A DNA stretch of 64,000 nt from Chitinasiproducens palmae (lineage in GTDB: Bacteria > Pseudomonadota > Gammaproteobacteria > Burkholderiales > Burkholderiaceae). A model generated the notes under the pieces. The model did no database searches. It saw only the letters and a program-made list of their open reading frames with translations, and had not been told where the DNA came from. Shown piece after piece: positions 28,568-38,321 of the stretch. The position numbers and the translations under genes were made by a program. The stretch's first letter is position 1, and the number at the start of each line of letters is the position of its first letter. The stretch covers positions 1-64,000 of the forward strand of contig NZ_FNLO01000001.1 in assembly GCF_900095735.1 (NCBI RefSeq), read 5' to 3'.

Positions 28568-30298
28568 TCAGCCTCCGGTCTCGACTTCTGCCGCGTCGCC
28601 GACGTTCGGCTCGTACGCAAACGCGCTGCCGCTCTCGACTCGCATGATACGGCCCTGGTGCAGTCGCACGACGCGGTCGGCGAGGCCGAAATAGCGGTCG
28701 TCGTGCGAAATCACGATCAGGGTCTTGCCCTGCCGCTTCAGGTCGGGAAGCATCTCCGTGTAGAAATAGCGGCGGAACGTCGGGTCCTGGTCCGCTGCCC
28801 ACTCGTCGAGCACCATCCACGGACGGTTTTCCAGATAGGCATGGACCAGCGCCAGACGCTTGCGCTGCCCTGCGGACAGATCGGTGGTCGAGAACGCCGC
28901 GTCGGTGATGCTGACCTTGTGGCTCAGCTCAAGCTGTTCGAGATAGCGCGTGGCGCGCGCCACCGTGGTGGCATCGCTCGCGACCAGATCGTCAAACAGA
29001 TGATAGTCCGAGAACACGGCCGAGAAGTTCTGCCGATAATCGTCCAGCGCGTCATCCGGCACCGCCTGCCCATTGGCCAGCAAGGCGCCGGACTGCGGTG
29101 AATAAAGCGACAACAGCAGCTTGATCATCGTGGTCTTGCCGCAGCCGTTCTCGCCGACGATGAACAGGGTCTCGCCGCGCTGGATCTGCAGGTCGATCGG
29201 CCCCAGCTTGAACGGCGGCGCATCGCCCGCGGGCGGGAACGCATAGGACGCGTCACGCAGCCAGACCGATTCCAGCGGCGCGGCGGCGGCGCGCGGGGTC
29301 GCCTCGGACGGCGCGAGCAGGCGCGGCTCGCGATTCTCGAACTGACTGGACAATTCCGCGATGCGCTGAAACGAAACACGGGCCTGGATCAGCGTCGGCA
29401 GGCCGCCGGTCAGCATGTCCATCGGACCGCGGATGTACAGCAGCACGATGACGAAGCCGCTCACCACGCGCGAGTCGACGCCAAGTTGCGCCTGTTCGAG
29501 CACGATCAACCCGATGACCAGGAAGAAAAGGGTGGTACCGATCGCGTGGGTGCCGTAGTAGAGGCGCATCGCACGTATCTTCAATTCGCCGATCAGGTCG
29601 GCGGCGCCCGAGAGCTGCGTGCCATACACACGATGCCGACGGTCGCGGTTCAGGCGCAGCTCCTTCGCGCCTTCGGTGATCGCCCGATATTGCTTCTGCA
29701 ATTCATCCTGCGCGCCGCGCACGCCCTTGTAGTGATAGTCCCAGCGCAGCGAAGCGTATTGGTTGATCGCCACGCCCACCGCGATCGCCACGGCCGCGAT
29801 CACGAACAGCAGCGGCGACAGGACGACCATGTAGACGATACAGCCGATCGCGACGGCGGCCGCCACTGCGAAACTCGGGAAGTTGAAGGTGAACGCGCTG
29901 ACCGTGTCGACGTCGCTGTTCAGCGTCGCGAGCAGGCGATGCACGCGGTAGCGTTCGACGGCGGCGATCGGCGCGCACACGATGCGCGCCGAAATGTCCT
30001 TGCGCAGCGACGCGATGATCTTCTGCCCGATCACGCTGTTGCCGATACCGGCCACCGTGTTGCCGACCAGCGTGATCGCGCACAGACCGATGAAGCTGAG
30101 CACGGCCTGGGTCGAGACCCCGTTCGTCGCGTGCAGTCCGTCGTTGATCGCCGCCAGCAACATCGCGGTCGCCAGGCCAGCGACCACGCCGAGCGCGGTT
30201 GCGAAGGCGCTGAGGTGCCAGAACGGCCGGAATAGCCGGAACAGCTCGCGTCCAAAATGAACCTTGGTGAAGGCGTCCTGCTTGCTTGGCTCGCTCAT
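28568..30298 (-). CDS. cyclic peptide/siderophore ABC exporter (SyrD/PvdE type)
   Basis: This is a 576-residue half-transporter: six membrane helices (residues about 20-320) fused to an ATPase domain (about 345-570). It is the type that moves lipopeptides or siderophore precursors from cytoplasm to periplasm (SyrD, PvdE). ATPase motifs are Walker A GENGCGKTT at about residue 386, the signature LSAGQRKRLALVHAYLE at about 476, and Walker B WMVLDEWAADQDP at about 497. The DEWAADQDP form is characteristic of this branch. It lies 118 bases downstream of the uptake ATPase gene on the same strand, the last gene of the siderophore unit, and fits export of the acylated peptide to the periplasmic acylase. 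Confidence 0.92.
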   Translation of the reverse strand: MSEPSKQDAFTKVHFGRELFRLFRPFWHLSAFATALGVVAGLATAMLLAAINDGLHATNGVSTQAVLSFIGLCAITLVGNTVAGIGNSVIGQKIIASLRKDISARIVCAPIAAVERYRVHRLLATLNSDVDTVSAFTFNFPSFAVAAAVAIGCIVYMVVLSPLLFVIAAVAIAVGVAINQYASLRWDYHYKGVRGAQDELQKQYRAITEGAKELRLNRDRRHRVYGTQLSGAADLIGELKIRAMRLYYGTHAIGTTLFFLVIGLIVLEQAQLGVDSRVVSGFVIVLLYIRGPMDMLTGGLPTLIQARVSFQRIAELSSQFENREPRLLAPSEATPRAAAAPLESVWLRDASYAFPPAGDAPPFKLGPIDLQIQRGETLFIVGENGCGKTTMIKLLLSLYSPQSGALLANGQAVPDDALDDYRQNFSAVFSDYHLFDDLVASDATTVARATRYLEQLELSHKVSITDAAFSTTDLSAGQRKRLALVHAYLENRPWMVLDEWAADQDPTFRRYFYTEMLPDLKRQGKTLIVISHDDRYFGLADRVVRLHQGRIMRVESGSAFAYEPNVGDAAEVETGG

Positions 30299-30416
30299 GT
30301 CGATGTCCTTTTCATGGTCCCTGCCGCTTTCCCTTTTTCCGCCCGATTCCCGGTGCCCATCCGTGTTCCGGTCATCGTCCGGTCTCCTCGTTGCCCGTGC
30401 CGTCCATGCCGATCTC

Positions 30417-31235
30417 CTAACGCACCACGCATACCGGCTCGCCGGTGTGCGGATGCGGCATGACCACCATCGGGATGCCGTAGATATCTTCGAGACAGTC
30501 CGCTGTCATGATTTCCGCCGGCGTGCCGCGCGCGCACAGCCGGCCACCGCGCAATGCGATGATCTCGTCGCAGAAACGCGCCGCCATGTTGACGTCGTGC
30601 AGCACCACGACAACGCCGATGCCGTGCGTGCGGGACAGTGACTGCACGAGCGACAGCACCTCCACCTGGTGGGCCACGTCGAGTGCCGAGATCGGCTCAT
30701 CGAGCAACAGGCAGTCGGCCTGCTGCGCGACCAGCATCGCAAGCCACACGCGCTGGCGCTCGCCACCGGACAGCGTGTCGACGAGCCGCTCCGCGAAGCG
30801 CTCGACGCCGGCCAGCGCCATTGCCTTCTCGACGCTGTCGTAGTCCTCCGGCCCGAAGCGGCCGAGCGGTCCGTGCCACGGATAGCGGCCAAAGCGCACC
30901 AGTTCGCGGACCCGCAGCCCCGCCGCCGACGGCGTGTGTTGCGGCAGATAAGCGAGCTTCCTGGCCAGCGGTCTGCCCTGCCAGTCGCACAGCGGCTGGC
31001 CCGCGAAGCGGATCGTGCCGCTGGTCGGTGGCTGCTGGCGGGCCAGCAGCTTGATCAGCGTCGATTTTCCCGACCCGTTGTGGCCGATCAGACCGATCAC
31101 GCGGCGCGGCGCCAACTGCAGGGTCAGCGGATGCAGCAGCGTGCGTTCGGGAAGCGCGAAGCCTGCCTCGTTCAGCTCGAACATGGTTGCCGCCGGCGCG
31201 TCGGGCGGCAAGGGTTGTCCTGCAATTACAGTCAT
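30417..31235 (-). CDS. ferric siderophore ABC transporter ATPase (FecE/FhuC type)
   Basis: This is a 272-residue cytoplasmic ATPase that powers uptake of a ferric siderophore across the inner membrane. It has Walker A GHNGSGKSTLIKLL at about residue 52, the Q-loop region AYLPQHTPSAAGLRVRELV, the signature DTLSGGERQRVWLAMLVAQQ at about 155, Walker B CLLLDEPISALD at about 178, and the switch His in VVLHDVNMA. The start ATG at 31235 (MTVIAGQPLPP) lies 32 bases after the permease stop. It works with the binding protein and the fused permease just upstream. Confidence 0.94.
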   Translation of the reverse strand: MTVIAGQPLPPDAPAATMFELNEAGFALPERTLLHPLTLQLAPRRVIGLIGHNGSGKSTLIKLLARQQPPTSGTIRFAGQPLCDWQGRPLARKLAYLPQHTPSAAGLRVRELVRFGRYPWHGPLGRFGPEDYDSVEKAMALAGVERFAERLVDTLSGGERQRVWLAMLVAQQADCLLLDEPISALDVAHQVEVLSLVQSLSRTHGIGVVVVLHDVNMAARFCDEIIALRGGRLCARGTPAEIMTADCLEDIYGIPMVVMPHPHTGEPVCVVR

Positions 31236-31267
31236 GGTGTGGTTGGTCGATGCTCGGCCGACGCGCT

Positions 31268-33265
31268 TCAGTGACGATCCCGCCACAGCAGGAACAGAAA
31301 GTAGGGGCCGCCGACGAAGGTCGCCAGCAGGCCAGCCGGCATTTGATACGGAAACAGGACATTGCGGCCGATCCAGTCGGCCAGCACCAGCAGCGCCGCG
31401 CCGATGAAGGCGCCGCCGAGGATTTGCGCGACAGGCCGGCGCAGGCGCGCCATACGCGCGAGATGCGGACCCATCAGGCCGACGAAGGAAATCGGACCGA
31501 TGATCAAGGTCGCGGCGGCACTCAGCACCGCCGCGGCGAGCAGCAGCCACAGCCGGGTGCGCGCCACGTCCAGGCCAAGCGCGCGGGCGACGGTGTCGCC
31601 CAGCGGCATGACGTCGAGCGCCCGTGCGCAGAGCAGCGAGACCGGCAACAGCACCGCGCACACAAGCAGCGCGCCGGCCGCCTGCAGCCCGCCGACACCG
31701 TAAGTCGAGCCGGCCATCCACGCCAGCATCGTCGCCATGCGCGGATCGCCGCTGGCCATCAACAGCGCGGCAAGCGCGCTGAAGGCCGTGCTCAGGCCGA
31801 TCCCGGTCAACACCAGCCGTTCCGGCGAGAAACCGCTGCGTCGGGCCAGCATCAGCATGGTCAGCAGAGCGAGCAAGGCACCGATCGAGGCCGCGGCCAA
31901 CTGCAGTGCGCCGCCGGGCGCATGCACCGCGAAAAGCAGCGCGATCAGCCCGAGCGACGCCCCGGCCGAGATGCCGAGAATTTCAGGGCTAGCCATCGGA
32001 TTGGCACTGAGCCGCTGGATCAGAATCCCCGCCACGGACAGCATCGCCCCGGCGGCGAGTGCGCCAAGCACGCGCGGCACCCGCAGCTCGGCAAGTCGTC
32101 CCAGCGAGCCCGGCGTGTCAATGCGCCAGCCGTGCACGCCGCGCGAGACCAGCACCGCGGCCAAGGCCAGACACGCGAGCCCCGCGAACGCGATGAGCAC
32201 GCGCATCAGCGGCCGCCGCGCGGCACTGATCCGCACCGGACCGTCGTGACGATGCGTGGCCGGCGTGTCGTGCAGCTGACGCAGCAACCACAGCAGCAGC
32301 GGCGCGCCGAGCAGCGCGGTGGCGACGCCGGTGGGCACGAACGGGAAGGGTTGCACGGCCTGGTCCGCAAGCCAGAGCAGCAGCGCGCCGATGATCGCCC
32401 CCCACGTCACGCGCCGTCCGAGGGTGCGCGCGCCGTTGAGGCGCGCCAGCGCGGGGCCGGCCAACCCGACGAAACCGATCACGCCGAGCGCGCTGACGAT
32501 CCAGGCGCTCAGCAACGTGCCGAACAGCAGGGCAACCAAGCGGAGACCGCGCAGCGACACGCCCAGCGCGCGCGCCGCATCGTCGCCGACCGCCATCACC
32601 GAAAGCGGCTTGACCAGCAGCGCGGTAATCGCGATGCCCACGGCCACTCGCGGCAGCAGCGTCAGCGCGACGTCCCAACTGTTCTGGTTCAGCGCGCCCG
32701 ACTGCCACAGGAAGACGCCGAGCAGTCCCTGATTGAAGAACAGCGCGAGCACCGAAGCGATCGACCCGGCGCACAGGGTCACGATCAGGCCGGCCAGAAT
32801 CAGGACCAGCGGCGACAGCGCGTGCGCCCAGGCGATCGCGAAGACCACGCCGAAAGCGAGCACTGCCCCGGCCAGCGCGATCACATCGCGATGAACCAGC
32901 AGCCACGCAGGGAACCACAGCGTACTCAGCGTCATCGCCAGACTGGCGCCCGCGGCGACGCCGAGCGTGGTCGGCTCGGCCAGCGGATTGCGTAGCACGT
33001 GCTGGAACAACGCGCCGGCAACCGACAACGCCACGCCGGCGATCAGCGACACGGCCAGCCGAGGCAGGAACGAATAGAGGATGACGACGCGCTGCATGTC
33101 GTCCGGATCGGCGCCCGGCAGCAGACCGCGCCAGCCGCTGGCTGGCAATGCGCGATGCAGGTTGAGCCAGGTCGCCACCACGGCGGCGAGCAGCAGCGCC
33201 ACCGCGAAGGGCCAGGGCGAACGGTCCCGCGCGTGCGCGGCGGGCGGCACAGTCACACTAGACAC
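31268..33265 (-). CDS. fused FecCD-type siderophore permease (FhuB-like)
   Basis: This is an inner-membrane permease of 665 residues made of two tandem FecCD domains (residues about 10-340 and 350-665), each of about ten helices, as in FhuB. First-half blocks are ALSVAGALFQHVLRNPLAEP and LGVAAGASLAMTLS; the second half repeats them as MLSVAGILIQRLSANPMASP and ILGISAGASLGLIAL. The ATPase-coupling regions are GDDAARALGVSLRGLRL and GDTVARALGLDVARTRL. I choose the GTG at 33265, which overlaps the stop of the binding-protein gene by eight bases. Upstream codons lie within that gene and give a Cys- and Arg-rich translation. Translational coupling to the binding protein is likely. Confidence 0.93.
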   Translation of the reverse strand: MSSVTVPPAAHARDRSPWPFAVALLLAAVVATWLNLHRALPASGWRGLLPGADPDDMQRVVILYSFLPRLAVSLIAGVALSVAGALFQHVLRNPLAEPTTLGVAAGASLAMTLSTLWFPAWLLVHRDVIALAGAVLAFGVVFAIAWAHALSPLVLILAGLIVTLCAGSIASVLALFFNQGLLGVFLWQSGALNQNSWDVALTLLPRVAVGIAITALLVKPLSVMAVGDDAARALGVSLRGLRLVALLFGTLLSAWIVSALGVIGFVGLAGPALARLNGARTLGRRVTWGAIIGALLLWLADQAVQPFPFVPTGVATALLGAPLLLWLLRQLHDTPATHRHDGPVRISAARRPLMRVLIAFAGLACLALAAVLVSRGVHGWRIDTPGSLGRLAELRVPRVLGALAAGAMLSVAGILIQRLSANPMASPEILGISAGASLGLIALLFAVHAPGGALQLAAASIGALLALLTMLMLARRSGFSPERLVLTGIGLSTAFSALAALLMASGDPRMATMLAWMAGSTYGVGGLQAAGALLVCAVLLPVSLLCARALDVMPLGDTVARALGLDVARTRLWLLLAAAVLSAAATLIIGPISFVGLMGPHLARMARLRRPVAQILGGAFIGAALLVLADWIGRNVLFPYQMPAGLLATFVGGPYFLFLLWRDRH

Positions 33266-34172
33266 GGCGGAAGGCCTCCTGACGCAGCAGACCGTCGATG
33301 CCGCGCAACATGCTCGATGCGCACGGATAGGAACTGTACAGATCGACCAGCGGTATGCGGAACACGCGGCCGGCACGCACCATCGGCAACCGGTTCCAGA
33401 ATGGACTGGCGTTCAGTTGGTCGAGCGCGACGCTGGTCGACGCACCGAAGTCGACCACCACGATGTCGGCGTCCGGCGCGTCGGCCAGCAACTCCACCCC
33501 GCCGACCGCGAAGCCGTACTCGTTGGTATCGCGCCGCCACGCGTTGCGCAGTCCAACCCGTGTCATCACGTCGTGGACAATGCTGTTGCGGCCATAGGCC
33601 ACCATCGAGCGGCCGCCGTCGTTCAGCGTGACGAGAAATGCTGCGCGGTGCGCCGGCCGCGCGCTCGCCCGCAATGCGGCCGTGGTGGCGGCGATGTGCG
33701 CCTCGACGCCCGCGATGTACTGTTCGGCGCGCGCTTCCCGGCCGGTCAGCCGGCCCAGGGTGCGCAGTCCATCGGCGGCGCGCGCCAATGCGCCCGTCTC
33801 GCCGGTGTAGATGTCCAGCTGCGTGACCGGCGCGACCACCGCCATGCGCTCGCAGGCGATGCTTGGCGTGGTGGCGGTCACGCAGTGGTTGATGCCCAGC
33901 TCGATCATCAGTTCGAGATTGGGCTCAAGCGGGTCGCCGCTATCGATCACATGGACGTCGTCCGGCATCGGTGGCTCGGCGCCCATCGATTTGTAGAACG
34001 CGCGGTCCACGCCCGCCACCGGTGCCACGCCCAGCGCAAGCAGCGACGAGGTGGCCGCGCGGTCGGGCGCGAGAATGCGCAGTGGCGCGCGCGACGGCGC
34101 CGCCGCACGCGCATCCATCGCGCCGAGCGCGGCCCAGGTCAGCGCAGTGATACAGAAGGTACGACGTCTCAT
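33258..34172 (-). CDS. periplasmic ferric siderophore-binding protein (FhuD/FecB type)
   Basis: This 304-residue protein binds the ferric complex in the periplasm and delivers it to the fused permease. The N-terminus MRRRTFCITALTWAALGAMD and ARA form a signal peptide whose RRRTF could be a twin-arginine motif. The two-lobed fold is indicated by LRILAPDRAATSSLLALGV, LEPNLELMIELGINHCVTAT, and VDFGASTSVALDQLNASPFW in the C-terminal lobe. It ends close to the permease start with an eight-base overlap and begins 78 bases after the acylase gene, within the same transcription unit. Confidence 0.92.
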   Translation of the reverse strand: MRRRTFCITALTWAALGAMDARAAAPSRAPLRILAPDRAATSSLLALGVAPVAGVDRAFYKSMGAEPPMPDDVHVIDSGDPLEPNLELMIELGINHCVTATTPSIACERMAVVAPVTQLDIYTGETGALARAADGLRTLGRLTGREARAEQYIAGVEAHIAATTAALRASARPAHRAAFLVTLNDGGRSMVAYGRNSIVHDVMTRVGLRNAWRRDTNEYGFAVGGVELLADAPDADIVVVDFGASTSVALDQLNASPFWNRLPMVRAGRVFRIPLVDLYSSYPCASSMLRGIDGLLRQEAFRRV

Positions 34173-34250
34173 GCAGTATTCCGAAAATGCGGGGACGGGA
34201 CAGGTCGGCGGCGCACGCCTGGCGGCCGCGTCCGGTCCACGGACAGCTTC

Positions 34251-37200
34251 TCATGGTTCGGCCGCGTGCGGCGCCTTCGTGGCCACAGCGTTGGACGCCC
34301 GACCGGACGCAACGCCGGACGCAACGCCGGACGCCCCCTCGAACGCACCCGTGGACGCACCCCCGGGCGCCTTGTCCGGCGCGATGGCGCGCGCCGCCCA
34401 GAGCGCCCGCCAACGGCTGCGCGAACCCGCTTCCGCTCCCGCCGCGGGCGCGAGCACCGCCGCCGGTACGCCCACCGCATCGAGAAGCGTCACCGCGCCC
34501 GCGCGGTCCACGCAGGCGGCTTCGAGCCCGGATGGGCGCACGTGCAGACGATAACCTGCCATGCGTACGCTGAGCCAGCCGCCGCCAATGTCGTCCAAGC
34601 CGACCACGCGGCCGCGATGCGTCATCTCGGCACCTGGGTTGAAGACGTCGATTCGCACCGGCATGCGATTGGTCTTGACCAGCGCCAGCGCGGCCGCCAA
34701 ACCCAGACGGGCCGCGCCGTTGCTCAACCGTTGCGAGGCGTCGCCCGCACAGCGGGCAACGCCGGCCGCGCCCCGACGCACCGCACCGGTCGACGCCTCC
34801 GTCGCCTCCACCGCTTCCACCGCTTCCGTCGCGCCGGTCGCCTCCGTCTGCGCGTCGGCACCGTCGACCGCGTCAGCCGAGCTCGTTTCGCCGCGCGCCG
34901 GCGCACTACCCTGACTGCTCTGGTGGCGCGCAACCCACGCGTCGAACGCACGCTGCGCGCTCGGGTCGCGTTCTCCGCCGAGCGGATGCAGCTTCAGGAC
35001 GTTGCCGCCCGCGCTGTCGAAAAACTGCACTTCGCGATAGGCCTCGCGCCGAGCATTGCCGGTGCTGGTGCCGGTGCCGCTCCGCTCGGCGCTACCGTCG
35101 TCGCTCGGGTAGTAGCGGGTCACCGCGAATGCATCGTGCCAGTTCGCGGCATCGCCGCGTCGGCGCAGTCCGGCCGCCGCGAACGTGCCGCCCTTCGGCA
35201 CATCGCGCTCGGCGATCGCCTGTTCGTTGCGAACCATCACGTCAAGCGGGCCGCGGGCCGCGAGGTCGGCGAACCACGCCTCGGGCGACCGTGACGACAC
35301 GTCGAGACGGCTCACGCGACTGTCCGCGCCGGTTTCGCCCGCGACCAGCCTTGCCTCCGGCATGCCCAGCAGCGCGCTGGCTTCGCGCGCGGGCCAGGAC
35401 GGCATCCGCCGACGCCAGTCCGCACTGGGCGCGGCGCGTCCCGGTGCCTCGAAGGTGGGCGACGACTGCGCCGGAGACGCGCTGTCCAGTACATGCTCCT
35501 GCGGCGCGGCTCCGTCTGCCGACGCGCGGCCCGCCTTCGCGATGGGCCGCGACGCCCACTGCTGTCTGGCATAGCGCAGCATGCCATCGACGTAGTGCGG
35601 CGAAGCGGGGTCGTCCGACTGCGCGCCGGCCATCAGGGTCATTGCCTGCATCGGCGTTTCGTCGCCAGGCGAAGTCGGGAACGACACCACTTGCAGATAC
35701 GTATTGGCAATCGCCTGCGCATCGATGCGCTGTCCGCCCTGCTCGATCGGCTGGTCGGCGCAACCGGACGTGAAATAGCCGCCGTCGTCGCAGCCCCCGA
35801 ACCATGGGATACGCACGCCGTGGCGCACAGCATACAGTGCAGCACCGCGCTCGGCCTGCGGCGTGAAGCCGCCTTCGCGCAGACGCACGACGGCAATGCC
35901 AAGCATGCGCGCCAGCGTTTCCCGGTCGACGGAGAGCATTGCCGGCGTGGCCAGCGGGCGCGCGGGATCGAACGGCTGCGCATAGCGTTGCGACTCCGGC
36001 ACGGTCATGATCCGCGCCCACCACGCATCCCACAACACCGCGCCGCGCGCGTCACGTCCACCGGTATCGTCCCAGCGCGCCAGTACCTCGCATGCCTCGC
36101 GCAGGTCGACACTGCTGACCGACAGCGGCGCGCCGCCGAGCGGGTCGCGATCGACCACGGTGGGCAGTGGACCGCCAGGGATGTCGGCGCTGAGCGCATG
36201 CGGCGCCTGCGTGACGCACACCGCATCGAGCGCGGCGCGCTTGAACAGCAGCGCCGACATCGAGCGCGCGTCGAGCGCGACATGCGCAACGCTCGGCACG
36301 GATGCGCCCGCGGGACCCGCGCGATCGCTGCCGGCGATGCGTTCCGCCGCGATCCTGAACCCAAGCCGCGGCCGCAAGCCGAGTTCGCCGCGCTCGCCAC
36401 CGAGTACCGCGGCAAAGCCCGTCAGCGGCTGCGCGGGGTTCACCAGCCAGTGGGTATTGTTCATGTTCGCGACGAAGTCCTGCCGGAACAGTTGCGGCTG
36501 TGCGCTAGCCGGCATCGCACCTGGCTGCACCGCCTCGGCGCTGGTCGGCCACGCGCAATCGGCGCGCGTGCCATCCAGGAACGGCACGCCCGGCACCTGC
36601 GCGGCGAACGCACGGCCCAGCGGCGTCGTGCAACGCGCCGCCAGTGCGTCGCTGACATTGGGCACGGCACCGACGTCGCCAAACCAGACGCGCGGATCGC
36701 CCCGACCGATCGCGACCGTGTTGACCCAGGGCATCGCCGCCATGCGGCGCTGGATCGCGACAAAGGCGTCGAGCGAGCCCGCCTGTCCCCATGCCAGGAA
36801 ATTCTCGAAGATCCGATAGTTGTCGGCGTTGATGTCGCGCAGCACGAATGCCTGGCCCGCCTGCCAGCGCAGCGCCGGCGACAGCGCGCCGAGATCGAGT
36901 ACCGGGCCCTGCACCGTGCGGTACAACGTACGCGTCACTGCTTGCAGCGTGCCGTCGGGCTGGCGCACCTGTACCGTCAACGGCACCGCCTGCATCGCCA
37001 CCCGGCGACCGTCCTCTAGATAGGTGGTCGGCGAATCGCTGGCCAACGCGAGTTGGAACACGCCGAAGCGACGTGCCGCCGACACCGTATGCGTCCAGGC
37101 GATGTCCTGGTTGTAGCCGATCATCACCACCGGTACGCCGAGGAAGCCGACACCCGCCACATCGAGTTCGCCTGGGACGGTCAGCCGCATCTGATAGAAG

Positions 37201-38321
37201 CGGTCCGGTCCTTCGAGGAACCAGTGCGGATTGCCCAGCAACACGGCTCGTCCGCCCTGGCTGGCCGCGGCGCCGAACGCCAACGCGTTGCTGCCGATGC
37301 CGTGTCCGCCGCCGACTTCGAATTCCCCGTCACGCACTGCCAGCCTGCCGAGGCCGGCGCGCTCAGTGTTGGCTTGGCCGGCTTGGCCGGCTTGGTCAAC
37401 TTGGTCGGCTTCGCCGAAGCGGGCGGCGCCGTAAGCGGTGGCCGCAACGCCCAGGGCGTCCGGCGTCGCCTGCGCGCCTGCCTTCGGATCTCCGTCGAGC
37501 ACGCCGCCAGTCTTCCCGTTGGGTATTGCTTCCGATGCGGCGCCGGTGCTCCCGTCCAGACGGGGCTTGGCGATTGGCATCGCGTCCGACGCGGCGTCGG
37601 CCTTTGCGCGGTCCGCGGCCGGCGGCCGGGCCTGCGCGATGCGTGCCCCGAAGCGGGCGAGGCCGCCGGCAATGTTCGCCGCGAACAAGCGGCGATACAC
37701 GTCGGCCGGCGTGATCTCGGCAAGCCACGGCGCCTGCCGGCATGCGAGGTGGCGTCCCGCTTCGCCGCCGGCGCGAAGCGCTTCGAGATAGCGGTTGTAG
37801 CCGGCCGCGAAGCCGTCCACCAACGCACGCACGCGCGGCGGCTGCGCGGCGCGATAGGCTGCGACACGCGCATCGTCGTCGATCAGGCGGAACAGAAAGT
37901 CAGAGTCGAGATTGTCGATCTCCCCCAGCGTCGACGCGGTGCGCTGATGTCCGTCCGGCCCGAAGTAACGCGCGCGCTCCCCTCGATACGTGACGAAGGC
38001 CTCGGCCATCGTGCACAGGTCATCCTGCGCCTGCACATACGCCGTGCCCCAGCCAAGGCTCGCCCAGTCGTCGGCAACGATGTGCGGTACACCGTCGGCG
38101 CCGCGTGAAATGGCTGCGCGCAAGCGGCGTGTCGCGGCCGTACCGGCGCGGTCGTCCGCGGTCGCCGTCGCCGTCTCTGCCTTCTGTGCCGTCTCGGCCG
38201 CCGAGGCACGCGTCGGCGGCGCGTCCGGCCGCGTTGCCCCGCATGCGGCGAGCACCAGCGCGCCGGCGCTGAGCAACAAGGCGCCCAGGCGCCGGGTCGT
38301 ACTCAAACAGGTACCACTCAA
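34251..38321 (-). CDS. PvdQ-like penicillin acylase-family amidohydrolase (enlarged, lipoprotein signal)
   Basis: This N-terminal-nucleophile hydrolase probably removes the fatty acyl group from the exported siderophore precursor, as PvdQ does for pyoverdine. Self-cleavage is expected at GGHGIG|SNALAFGAA; the nucleophile is Ser344, and the beta-subunit blocks LLGNPHWFLEGPDRFYQMRL, IAWTHTVSAARRFGVFQLAL and NMNNTHWLVNP follow. I place the start at TTG 38321, which has GGAG eight bases upstream and overlaps the NRPS stop as TTGA. A second TTG lies five codons later. A lipobox (LVLAAC, Cys27) suggests a lipid-anchored periplasmic protein. At 1356 residues it is far longer than PvdQ (about 760), because of a low-complexity spacer before the cleavage site and an Ala/Thr-rich C-terminal extension. 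Confidence 0.9.
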   Translation of the reverse strand: MSGTCLSTTRRLGALLLSAGALVLAACGATRPDAPPTRASAAETAQKAETATATADDRAGTAATRRLRAAISRGADGVPHIVADDWASLGWGTAYVQAQDDLCTMAEAFVTYRGERARYFGPDGHQRTASTLGEIDNLDSDFLFRLIDDDARVAAYRAAQPPRVRALVDGFAAGYNRYLEALRAGGEAGRHLACRQAPWLAEITPADVYRRLFAANIAGGLARFGARIAQARPPAADRAKADAASDAMPIAKPRLDGSTGAASEAIPNGKTGGVLDGDPKAGAQATPDALGVAATAYGAARFGEADQVDQAGQAGQANTERAGLGRLAVRDGEFEVGGGHGIGSNALAFGAAASQGGRAVLLGNPHWFLEGPDRFYQMRLTVPGELDVAGVGFLGVPVVMIGYNQDIAWTHTVSAARRFGVFQLALASDSPTTYLEDGRRVAMQAVPLTVQVRQPDGTLQAVTRTLYRTVQGPVLDLGALSPALRWQAGQAFVLRDINADNYRIFENFLAWGQAGSLDAFVAIQRRMAAMPWVNTVAIGRGDPRVWFGDVGAVPNVSDALAARCTTPLGRAFAAQVPGVPFLDGTRADCAWPTSAEAVQPGAMPASAQPQLFRQDFVANMNNTHWLVNPAQPLTGFAAVLGGERGELGLRPRLGFRIAAERIAGSDRAGPAGASVPSVAHVALDARSMSALLFKRAALDAVCVTQAPHALSADIPGGPLPTVVDRDPLGGAPLSVSSVDLREACEVLARWDDTGGRDARGAVLWDAWWARIMTVPESQRYAQPFDPARPLATPAMLSVDRETLARMLGIAVVRLREGGFTPQAERGAALYAVRHGVRIPWFGGCDDGGYFTSGCADQPIEQGGQRIDAQAIANTYLQVVSFPTSPGDETPMQAMTLMAGAQSDDPASPHYVDGMLRYARQQWASRPIAKAGRASADGAAPQEHVLDSASPAQSSPTFEAPGRAAPSADWRRRMPSWPAREASALLGMPEARLVAGETGADSRVSRLDVSSRSPEAWFADLAARGPLDVMVRNEQAIAERDVPKGGTFAAAGLRRRGDAANWHDAFAVTRYYPSDDGSAERSGTGTSTGNARREAYREVQFFDSAGGNVLKLHPLGGERDPSAQRAFDAWVARHQSSQGSAPARGETSSADAVDGADAQTEATGATEAVEAVEATEASTGAVRRGAAGVARCAGDASQRLSNGAARLGLAAALALVKTNRMPVRIDVFNPGAEMTHRGRVVGLDDIGGGWLSVRMAGYRLHVRPSGLEAACVDRAGAVTLLDAVGVPAAVLAPAAGAEAGSRSRWRALWAARAIAPDKAPGGASTGAFEGASGVASGVASGRASNAVATKAPHAAEP

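Noticed and set aside
31187-32995. Plus-strand open frame of 602 codons
   Set aside because: Antisense to the fused FecCD permease; the Gln/Arg/His-rich translation is a mirror of Leu/Ala-rich membrane codons.
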